A stretch of DNA of 11,401 bases from NCBI GenBank assembly GCA_002887195.1, contig PJAB01001929.1, positions 1 through 11,401 of the forward strand, given 5' to 3'. The notes under the pieces are model-generated. The model saw only the letters and a list, made by a program, of their open reading frames with translations, had not been told where the DNA came from and did no database searches. The DNA comes from Chrysochromulina parva (lineage: Eukaryota > Haptophyta > Prymnesiales > Chrysochromulinaceae). Positions 1-5,953 of the stretch are shown here, piece after piece (position 1 is the first letter of the stretch; each line of letters starts with the position of its first letter). Made by a program: the position numbers and the translations under genes.

Positions 1-426
1 CCCGCCCGCCCACCCCCCCCCCCCCCCCCCCCCCCCCCACCCCCGCGCGCGCTCATATGCATGCAACATTCACGATGGGGTAATGCTCGCGTTCGCTGTG
101 GATCGCAGACCCGGTACCGATCTCGATCCATTTGAGTAGCGACTGACTCAATTTACTGACTTCGACTGTGACAGCGTCTGCTTCGACCCCTTGGCTTCGA
201 CGTGAAGCGCGGTCGGGTTGGGGGGGGTCCGGGTCCTTGTAATCCCCGCCGGTGTGTTAGTCGCACCGCAGCGCGCAACACGGGGCAGAACGCGACGTCG
301 CGACCAGACTGCGTGGCGGGTGTTTAGTGCCCGAGGCGGTGTGCGCTTGCGTGTGTCGTTCTGATCTGTGCCGTAAACTTGTTTTGCCGTTATGAGCTGA
401 CCTTTTCGCATTCACAGTATTCATCC

Positions 427-480
427 ATGAACAGCGCGCGGCGCGTTGTGTTGAACAGCAGCAGCATGAACAGCGATTGA
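427..480 (+). other. Short upstream ORF 1 (17 aa)
   Basis: ATG at 427 opens a frame MNSARRVVLNSSSMNSD ending in TGA at 478-480, entirely upstream of the UBX start. The ATG context is poor (T at -3). Whether it lies on the transcript is unknown; the TATA-like motif at 537 would exclude it. Confidence 0.25.
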
Positions 481-530
481 GGCCCTCGTGCTTGGGGGTC
501 CGGAGAGTGTGCGCGTCGTGTGTTTCACAG

Positions 531-543
531 CCAATGTTTATAA
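531..543 (+). promoter_or_regulatory. Possible CCAAT/TATA-like promoter motif
   Basis: The string CCAATGTTTATAA combines a CCAAT and a TATA-like hexamer about 66-78 bases before the preferred UBX start at 609. If it acts as a TATA box, transcription would begin around 565-575, giving a 5' leader of about 40 bases. That would exclude the first upstream ORF from the mRNA and also rule out the in-frame ATG at 534 as a start. Core promoters of such algae are poorly known and a match this short can arise by chance, so this is only a suggestion. Confidence 0.22.
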
Positions 544-567
544 GTCGACACCCAAGACAGCAGCAGC

Positions 568-624
568 ATGAACAGCGCGCGGAGCAGCGTGCAGCGAGTG
601 CCGCGACGATGGACGAGAATGTGA
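568..624 (+). other. Short upstream ORF 2 (18 aa) overlapping the UBX start
   Basis: ATG at 568, with A at -3, opens MNSARSSVQRVPRRWTRM in a different frame from the UBX gene. It ends in TGA at 622-624, 15 bases past the UBX ATG at 609. An overlapping upstream ORF of this kind usually lowers translation of the main frame. It shares its MNSAR opening with the first upstream ORF through the local DNA duplication. Confidence 0.35.
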
Positions 625-1787
625 AGGCATTCAAGGAGCTCACCGGCTCCGACGCTGCAACGGCGGAGCGCATGCTCGCTGCCTCCAATGGCGACCTTGA
701 GCGCGCGCTCGCATTACACTTCGACGTCGCGGGCGACGAGCAAATGCCGTCGGCGGCTGATGAAGATGAGGAGGAGGAGGAGATCGCGCCACCTGCTCTG
801 CCGGGCAGTGGGTCCACCGATATGGTCGCGGCGATCTTGAGAAATGCCAAGCACGAGGATCGCGAAGACTCCGAGTCGTCGCGCAAGCCCTGGCAGGGCA
901 CTGGCTCTGGCCGCACGCTGGGCGCATCCTCTTCGGAAGAGGATGCGCCAGCTGAGTCGCCAGAGGCACCCAGCCCGCTCGACAGGCACAACGCGAAAAA
1001 GGTGCGCGTCATCTTCTGGGCGGACGGTTTCACCGTGGAGGACGTGACCGCCGAGGAGGAGGCCGCCGCGAAGGCCGAGCTCGCTGAGAAGAGCGCGCCG
1101 CGGCGGACCGGCGTCGTCGGCCTCAAGAGTTCACGTGAGCAGGCGCCGCTGCCGATGCCCAAGATCCCCGAGCTGCGCAAGTATGAGGACAACAAGCAGT
1201 TCATGGAGGATCTCACGAAGGGCATCCCGCCCGCCGAATTCCGCGAGCTCGACATGAGCTCCGGGGTGCCGCGGCCACGCCCGGTAGACATCATGTTAGG
1301 TGATCTTCGGCCTCGCGAGTTTCCTGGAGAGGCGATCAAGCGCATGATGATGCCCCAGATGGCCGCGATGCCCAAGCCCGCCGCCAAGCCCGCGGTCCGG
1401 GCCTTCTCGGGACAGGGCCACACGCTCTCTGGCGCGCCTGCAGGCGAGGCCTCCACTTCATCGGGCGCGAGCACCGCCGTCGGCGTCGGCGCAGGTGGCG
1501 CATGGCGGTCGTCTGAGCGAGCTCCGCCGGAGGTGGACGCGAGCGCGCCTACGACGACGCTGCAGGTGCGGCTGACGGGCAGCTCGCCACAGCGCTTCAC
1601 GCTCAACACGAGCCACACGGTCGCTGATCTCGAGTGCCTCGTGGAGCGCGCGCTTGCGGCGGCCGGCGAAGGGCCTCGTGGGTACGTGCTCGCAACCGGC
1701 TTCCCTCCCAAGCAGCTGACGGATTCCACAGCGACCCTCCAGGCGGCCGGGCTGCTCAACGCCGCGGTGACCCACCGGTGGGCGTGA
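609..1787 (+). CDS. p47/Shp1-like UBX-domain cofactor of Cdc48/p97 (UBA-SEP-UBX)
   Basis: Encodes 392 residues with no intron. Known relatives (p47, yeast Shp1) are adaptors that recruit the AAA ATPase Cdc48/p97 to ubiquitinated clients, for instance in membrane fusion and proteasomal turnover. Seen in the sequence: a UBA-like helical N-terminus (1-39, opening MDENVKAFKELTG); an acidic stretch (51-58); a SEP domain at about 129-241 with WADGFTVED, then YEDNKQFMEDLTKG and PVDIMLGDLRP; an SHP-box-like p97-binding motif FSGQGHTL (266-273); and a UBX domain (315-392) with YVLATGFPPKQLTD and AGLLNA at its end. A second motif, GTGSGRTLG (97-105), resembles the other glycine-rich p97 contact of p47. 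The SEP domain carries about 40 extra, charged or Pro-rich residues after its first strand. The ATG at 609 was chosen because the UBA-like domain begins there and its context is good (A at -3, G at +4); the in-frame ATG at 534 has C at -3. Family assignment is firm; partner and pathway are inferred. Confidence 0.9.
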   Translation: MDENVKAFKELTGSDAATAERMLAASNGDLERALALHFDVAGDEQMPSAADEDEEEEEIAPPALPGSGSTDMVAAILRNAKHEDREDSESSRKPWQGTGSGRTLGASSSEEDAPAESPEAPSPLDRHNAKKVRVIFWADGFTVEDVTAEEEAAAKAELAEKSAPRRTGVVGLKSSREQAPLPMPKIPELRKYEDNKQFMEDLTKGIPPAEFRELDMSSGVPRPRPVDIMLGDLRPREFPGEAIKRMMMPQMAAMPKPAAKPAVRAFSGQGHTLSGAPAGEASTSSGASTAVGVGAGGAWRSSERAPPEVDASAPTTTLQVRLTGSSPQRFTLNTSHTVADLECLVERALAAAGEGPRGYVLATGFPPKQLTDSTATLQAAGLLNAAVTHRWA

Positions 1788-2058
1788 GGGGCGATCGCAT
1801 CGAGGGTACTGGGTGTGAGGTGTGATGCCTGCCTGTCTCCTGGCCGTACGCTCCGGGGCGCCACTTTCTGGTGCATGATACAGGATGTGCGAAAGGTGTT
1901 GCCGACTGGGCGTGTTGAGTTGGATGATTGCTGAGTGAGTCTGGGGGGGGGGGGGAACTGTCAGATAAAAAATTCGATGTTTTCACAAGTGTATTCACAC
2001 TCATGTTTTCGAACACAGTATGTTGAAGGAGAGCTTGGGCTGATCGCCACGCTTACGC
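1788..2058. other. Spacer between the UBX and GT31-like genes
   Basis: This 271-bp gap holds the 3' end of the UBX transcript and the upstream region of the next gene, which has the same orientation. It contains a run of 13 G (1943-1955), followed by an AT-richer patch with TTCACA- and TTCGAACA-like strings (about 1979-2018). No TATA box or polyadenylation signal is obvious. Nothing here looks coding. Confidence 0.6.
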
Positions 2059-3441
2059 ATGGCGGGTCAGGCACAAGTGATCGTCTCATGCATGGGCCTC
2101 TTCCTCATGGCGCTCGGGTTCTTCTTCGGTGTGCTATATGGCGCGGGTGTCCGCGATCCGGGCCCATCGCATGTGGTCATTTCCAATGAGCATCGTGGAT
2201 CACGTCCAATGTCTCTCTCACCAGCAGTTGACGTCGAACCTGAACTCGACGCGCCGTACGTACTCCTCGGGGTGATTAGCAGCCCGGCAGCCTTTGGAAG
2301 GCGCGGCATGCTGCGTGAGTTTGCGGCCAAGGCACATGGGCCGCCTGGGCGCACGGTGAGGAACGAGTTCGTCTTCGGCGACCGCTTTTACGAAAGCCCG
2401 CCGTCGGCCGAGGTGCAGCAGCGGCTCGCGGACGAGGCCACACGCTACGGCGACGCCGTCTTCGTTGGCGCGCGGGAGCGGCTGCCACACGTAGGCAAGG
2501 CAACGGAGAAGTCGGCCGCGTGGTGGCTCTCGGCGCCGCTGCGCTCCCGTGCGCGCTTCTTCTGCAAGACGGACGACGACTCGCTGATCCATCACGCGCA
2601 CCTCGCGGCGGCGCTCGCGGCCGCGGAGGCTCAAGCACTCCAAGAGGGCTCGCCACACGTGCTCTTCTCATACATCCGATGGCGAGGCTGGCTACCCTTC
2701 AACCGCTTCCAGGCATGCGGCGGCGGCTGGGGCGGCCCTATTGATGCGATCCGGCACCTGGAGGATCCCAAGGAGCACTGCGAGCTTGCCGAGGGCCCCT
2801 TCCCGCAGGGCACGGGCCAGCTCACCTGCATGTCGCGAAACCTCGCGCTCGAGCTTGCGAGCTGGAAGCCGTTTGAACACTTTTTACGCGTGGCGATGGC
2901 GCGAAACGACTTTGGCGCGCCGTGCACGACGGCGAAGGAGTGCGCACAGAGCTACCTCGATGAGATCAAGAAATGGCATGTGAACCACCATCCGGGGCTC
3001 AACATGTGGCACCACGAGGACGCGGGCATCTCGTACAACGTGTGGGGCGTGGTGAACGCAAAGCAGCTGCGCGTGACGGTCGTGCACATGCCTGAGAAAG
3101 GCTGGATTTGGCCGTGGTTCCATCCCAAGATTGCAGAGCCCGACCAGTCCGCGCGCGCGATCATGATGCACAAGGTGACGCCGCCGACGTTGCCCGACGT
3201 TCTCCGCCATTGGAAGGTCGCCGAGCCGGCTCCGGCCGAGCTCTCAATCGATTGCAGGCAAAGCTGTAGCAAGTGGGGATGGAAGTGGGCGCGCCGCCCG
3301 TGCGGCCTCGAGGGGCCGCTCACGCCGAGCGCGAGGCAGCCGTGGCGCGGCTTTGGACCGCCGTGGAATCACACTCTGTGCAAGCTCGATCCGGTCGAGG
3401 TCGGGTGGAAGTGCTGCTTCCTGAGTGCCAAGGAAATCTAG
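2059..3441 (+). CDS. Type II membrane glycosyltransferase, GT31-like (beta-1,3-galactosyltransferase family)
   Basis: Encodes 460 residues without introns. Residues 7-28 form a hydrophobic signal anchor after a very short cytoplasmic tail, as in Golgi type II glycosyltransferases. The luminal part follows the GT31 order: FVFGDRFYE (104-111), YGDAVFVGARE (130-140), KATEKSAAWW (148-156), FFCKTDDD (167-174) with the DxD-type nucleotide-sugar and metal motif, GTGQLTCMSR (251-260) at the place of the family's glycine-rich acceptor loop, and WHHEDAGISYNVW (317-329), matching the conserved ED(V/A)xxG near the end of the domain. Such enzymes add galactose, GlcNAc or GalNAc in beta-1,3 linkage; donor and acceptor cannot be read from sequence. 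After the catalytic domain a tail of about 65 residues carries six cysteines (399, 403, 415, 441, 452, 453) and many tryptophans, not typical of animal GT31 enzymes. The ATG at 2059 directly precedes the anchor and has G at +4. Fold and topology are fairly secure; exact family membership less so. Confidence 0.8.
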   Translation: MAGQAQVIVSCMGLFLMALGFFFGVLYGAGVRDPGPSHVVISNEHRGSRPMSLSPAVDVEPELDAPYVLLGVISSPAAFGRRGMLREFAAKAHGPPGRTVRNEFVFGDRFYESPPSAEVQQRLADEATRYGDAVFVGARERLPHVGKATEKSAAWWLSAPLRSRARFFCKTDDDSLIHHAHLAAALAAAEAQALQEGSPHVLFSYIRWRGWLPFNRFQACGGGWGGPIDAIRHLEDPKEHCELAEGPFPQGTGQLTCMSRNLALELASWKPFEHFLRVAMARNDFGAPCTTAKECAQSYLDEIKKWHVNHHPGLNMWHHEDAGISYNVWGVVNAKQLRVTVVHMPEKGWIWPWFHPKIAEPDQSARAIMMHKVTPPTLPDVLRHWKVAEPAPAELSIDCRQSCSKWGWKWARRPCGLEGPLTPSARQPWRGFGPPWNHTLCKLDPVEVGWKCCFLSAKEI

Positions 3442-3595
3442 GAGGCACCTCTTGGGTACCGGTAACTCTTTCAAAATGTGTTCACATGTGCAGTTTCCTC
3501 TCAGCAGTTTCCAAGCAATTTCCTCCTTGACCCACAAGCTTCCGACTCCGACGCAACCGCCCTAGACCTTCGATCGCAACTTCGATCACTGCTCC

Positions 3596-4151
3596 ATGTC
3601 CATCTTTGACCTCGGGCCCCAGAAGCTGATCGACGGTAGCGAGCTCGACATGAAGTCGATCGCGGGGAAGCCGGCGCTTGCCATGAACGTGGCTTCGCGG
3701 TGAGGCGCAACAAGCAAGGGCTACAAGATGGCCCTCGAGCTGCACCACGCGTTCGGTGAGAAGCTCGAAATCTTGCTCTTCCCATGCGACCAGTTTGGTG
3801 GGCAAGAACTTCCAGCGGATCAGGCTGCCGAGTTCTGCGTTAAGAAAGGGCTGCCAACAAACGCTCCGGGGTGCAAGATGTTTGCCAAGAGCGATATGAA
3901 CGGACCTTCCACCCATCCAATTTGGGCTCTTGCCAAGGCAAAGTTTCCCGGGTGCGGCACGTGCATTGAACGCGTGGCCTGCGCATACCATCTGCCCATC
4001 GCACATACTGAATCACCGGTCGTCTCCCGTGTTCAGTGACGTGCAGTGGAACTTTGATGGAATTTTCCTATTCGACAAATTGGGTGTTCCAGCGAGCCGC
4101 ACGTCGATTCGCAACGCGCCCACCCCGGAGCAGATCAGCGCTCTGATGTAA
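3596..4151 (+). CDS. GPX: Selenocysteine glutathione peroxidase (two exons, in-frame TGA = Sec36)
   Basis: Exons 3596-3951 and 4037-4151 encode 156 residues, the length of short cytosolic, GPx4-like monomeric enzymes that reduce hydrogen or lipid peroxides. The protein opens MSIFDL, a common GPx start, followed by NVASR-TGA-GATSKGY. The TGA at 3701-3703 occupies the catalytic Cys/Sec position (residue 36) and is in frame with what precedes and follows. Next come FPCDQFGGQE (62-71; catalytic Gln at about 70), MNGPSTHPIW, and WNF (Trp123, Asn124), which completes the catalytic tetrad. Only splicing of the 85-bp intron joins AKFPG to DVQWNF in frame. A SECIS-like stem-loop lies 49 bases after the TAA stop. 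TGA serves as an ordinary stop in the neighbouring UBX and GT25 genes. No targeting peptide is seen. The ATG context at 3596 is weak (T at -3) and the frame is closed upstream by TAG at 3563, so an upstream exon adding a leader is possible. An automatic annotation would probably split this gene at the TGA. Confidence 0.93.
3701..3703 (+). other. Selenocysteine codon (TGA)
   Basis: TGA sits exactly where GPx enzymes have the catalytic Cys or Sec, between NVASR and GATS. Both flanks are in the same frame and both match the family, so the TGA is a recoding site and not a terminator. The following base is G. Confidence 0.92.
3952..4036 (+). other. GPx intron (85 bp, GT-AG)
   Basis: The donor is GG|GTGCGG and the acceptor GTTCAG|TGAC. 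The intron interrupts a Gly codon (GG + T, phase 2) and restores the family-conserved run FPG-DVQWNF. Without splicing the frame ends at TGA 4037-4039 right after the acceptor, and the WNF motif lies in another frame. It is inferred from protein continuity alone. Confidence 0.9.
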
Positions 4152-4200
4152 GATGTGGGTTACCACACATAGTCTGCGCCCAACACTCAAGCACATATTC

Positions 4201-4289
4201 GGCTGCTACACAAAAATGATGCCGCTGCGCATAACGAGAAGCGCGATCGCCTTCTCGGCGCAAGCGGCGGAGGCACGTGTGTGCGAGCC
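4201..4289 (+). ncRNA. SECIS element (form 2) in the 3' UTR of the GPx gene
   Basis: The RNA can fold with every landmark of a eukaryotic SECIS. Helix I pairs 4201-4212 with 4278-4289 (10 of 12 positions pair). An internal loop follows. The non-Watson-Crick quartet is formed by ATGA (4216-4219) facing GGAG (4269-4272), giving tandem G.A pairs. Helix II pairs 4220-4230 with 4258-4269, with a single bulged A at 4263. The 5' bulge ATAA (4231-4234) carries the conserved unpaired AA, 13 bases after ATGA. Helix III, CGAGAAG with CTTCTCG (4235-4241/4251-4257), closes a 9-base loop, which makes it form 2. In known selenoproteins this element recruits SBP2 and eEFSec so that UGA is read as Sec. It starts 49 bases after the stop codon. 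The fold was worked out by hand. Confidence 0.88.
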
Positions 4290-4988
4290 TGAGATGCAGG
4301 GTACTAGCACATTCTGCTGGTCCGTGTGGTGACTGAGGGTAGGAGGTGACCAGGAGTGGGAACGCGTCCTAAAAAACTACAGTTGATCGCAGTCTCGAGT
4401 CTGAGTCTCGACCTCTGTCCCATTTGCATGCCCATTTGTGTCATTGCACCTCTCCCGGTCGCCGGCTCTCTGATAAAAACCGCGTTGGCGTTCTGACGAC
4501 TTTCGAGTTTCGTTTATCGTATTCGTGTTCGTTATTAAAACTTTCGTTGGTATGAGGTATGTGTCACGTCGACGTCCGATCACCTCACCACGGGGCACAG
4601 ACTACAGGGCGCTAGCTAGCTACTCGACACGTGATCGGTGCGCGAACCAACAACCATGCGCGGTGCGAACACACTCAGAAGGACAAGGTCAAGGAGAACG
4701 AGAAGCGACTCGGAACACTTGAATGTTGAAAGAACAAAGATGAACTAGAGTTAAAACGCGTTCGGTTCATAACTATTTTGCGCAGCTGGGTGCGTCGCTA
4801 CGTTTATATAATTTAGAGGACCAATCTAGGGGGGGGGGCGACCCCGACTGCCCGGTGTCACGTGACGGACTGACCGCGACGCAAGAGCCGAGCGATGTTG
4901 CGCGAACAAGGAGATGTGCAGATCGTTATAAATCATGCCATGGACTTCTTCTCGTTGGTGGACTCCTTAGACGAGAATGAATGTATAC
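4290..4988. other. Gene-free stretch between the convergent GPx and RNase T2 genes
   Basis: These 699 bases separate two 3' ends and are AT-richer than the genes around them. They contain a run of 10 G (4829-4838), a TATATAA string (4804-4812) and the 8-base self-complementary string GCTAGCTA near 4612. Short frames exist (for example plus-strand ATGs at 4525 and 4895), but none shows a domain or gene-like composition; the frame from 4895 runs antisense through the RNase T2 gene. I see no tRNA or other RNA gene. Confidence 0.55.
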
Positions 4989-5750
4989 TTAGAGAGCCGC
5001 GGACGCTCGCAATGGCGCGAGGATCATTTCTTTTGGCACGTTGGTGCAGAAGCCGCTATTCGCACAGCGCACGCAGCCCGGATAGTGGCACTCATCGTCT
5101 GTGGTGCACGGCGGCCCGTGGGTGTTGGGCAGGCACTGGGCCGGCGGCGTGGGCGAGGGGCCTGGTCCGGGGCCCGAGCCCGGGCATTTCGTCGAGAAGT
5201 CGCTCAAGTTCGCGAGGATCCAAAGGCCGTCAGAGCCCGCACATGCCGACAGGTACACCTGCGAGTTCTCCTGATCGAGCTCGAAGACCGGGAAGCCCGC
5301 CGCCTCGAGGGCGGCGCCGTACGATGCGAGGTCGGCGGTTCCGGCCTTGCGAGTGGCTGTCATGATCTGGATTGGAATGCTGCTGAGGCTGCAGACTTGG
5401 TCGAAATAGTCGGCCGCGCTCTTCACGCCCGCACACTCACCGTGCTTCTCCCACTCATGCGTCTCGAAGCCAACCGGATCCGGCTCGTCGGGCTGAGCGT
5501 AGCACGGGTACGTAATGGTCGGGTCGGCCGTGGACTCGGACGGGCGGATGCACTGCGACGTGCCGTACTGACCCGTCTCAGGCCAGAGGCCGTGCACAAG
5601 GGGGTTAGAGTGGTGGTAGGTGCCAGGTCCAAGGCCTGTTTGCAGGACGAGCACGCCGCATAATGGCGCCGAGCCGCATTCCATGTAGGTTGCGGAACGA
5701 GTGTCCACGTTGTCGTGGTTGGCGAGCATGGCAAGAGTTAGGGCGAGCAT
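4989..5750 (-). CDS. Secreted ribonuclease T2 with Cys-rich C-terminal module
   Basis: Encodes 253 residues, read from 5750 down to TAA at 4991-4989. RNase T2 enzymes cut single-stranded RNA by a transphosphorylation mechanism, leaving 3' phosphates, and act in secretory, vacuolar or extracellular compartments. Both catalytic signatures are present: CAS I LVHGLWPE (51-58, His53) and CAS II FETHEWEKHGEC (95-106, His98, Glu99, Lys102, His103). The upstream strand GVLVLQTGLGPGTY (32-45) matches the family's usual LxLQWPxxY, with Thr in place of the common Trp-Pro pair. After about residue 190 there is a Gly/Pro hinge (GPGPGPSPTPP) and a six-cysteine module (206, 215, 221, 226, 229, 235) resembling small EGF- or knottin-like repeats; this is not part of the core enzyme. 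The N-terminus MLALTLAMLA is a short, weak signal peptide; G at -3 supports the start, and an in-frame stop lies 24 codons upstream. A missing upstream exon with a better leader is possible. Confidence 0.92.
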   Translation of the reverse strand: MLALTLAMLANHDNVDTRSATYMECGSAPLCGVLVLQTGLGPGTYHHSNPLVHGLWPETGQYGTSQCIRPSESTADPTITYPCYAQPDEPDPVGFETHEWEKHGECAGVKSAADYFDQVCSLSSIPIQIMTATRKAGTADLASYGAALEAAGFPVFELDQENSQVYLSACAGSDGLWILANLSDFSTKCPGSGPGPGPSPTPPAQCLPNTHGPPCTTDDECHYPGCVRCANSGFCTNVPKEMILAPLRASAAL

Positions 5751-5953
5751 AGCACCTGCAGGGCGAGGCGAGCGAGCAGCTCCGCCACCGGTGCTTCCGA
5801 ACGCAACTTCCGACGGTGTTCATGCTTCAACATATGAACACTACACTGTATCGAAACGATCGTGTGCGTAGCCGAACGTCGTACGACTCAATCTCACACT
5901 TTTACGGAGAAATCCCCCAGGGTGAGATCTGATAGTTATCTGGATTTTTTTCA
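5751..5953. promoter_or_regulatory. Divergent upstream region shared by the RNase T2 and GT25 genes
   Basis: The two genes point away from each other with only 203 bases between their start codons, so their promoters must lie here or overlap. The region contains an 8-bp inverted repeat, GTGTTCAT (5816-5823) and ATGAACAC (5834-5841), and a T-rich run immediately before the GT25 ATG. No TATA or CCAAT box is evident. Joint regulation is inference from geometry. Confidence 0.45.

Larger units (their letters stand above)
1..608. other. Upstream region of the UBX gene, no gene recognised
   Basis: No convincing coding sequence is visible on either strand here. The stretch opens with an uninterrupted run of 26 C (13-38). 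It contains a short sequence present twice: a 20-bp CAG-rich string ending in ATGAACAGCG at 456-475 and again at 558-577, and a 16-bp string beginning CATGAACAGC at 426-441 and 567-582. These duplications create two short upstream ORFs beginning MNSAR. A CCAAT followed by TTTATAA lies at 531-543. The other open frames here have low-complexity composition and no recognisable domain. Confidence 0.6.

Noticed and set aside
257..1876. A 539-codon open frame on the minus strand opposite the UBX gene
   Set aside because: It is Ser/Ala/Arg-rich low complexity with no domain, while the plus strand encodes a clear UBA-SEP-UBX protein. It is an antisense shadow of GC-rich codons.
3476..3565. A frame from ATG 3476 as an N-terminal extension of the GPx
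   Set aside because: It ends at TAG 3563-3565 in the same frame. An extension would need an extra intron for which I see no compelling boundaries; kept only as a possibility.
3701..3703. TGA as a nonsense mutation making the GPx a pseudogene
   Set aside because: It falls precisely on the catalytic Sec position, the rest of the gene is intact including the splice sites, and a SECIS-like structure follows the stop codon.
4804..4812. TATA-like string in the gene-free region as a promoter
   Set aside because: It lies between two convergent genes and no credible gene starts downstream of it on either strand.
4895..5663. Plus-strand frames starting at 4895 and 4977 that could be small genes
   Set aside because: Both run antisense through the RNase T2 coding region, whose catalytic motifs are unambiguous, and their translations turn into Arg/Ser/Gly low complexity.
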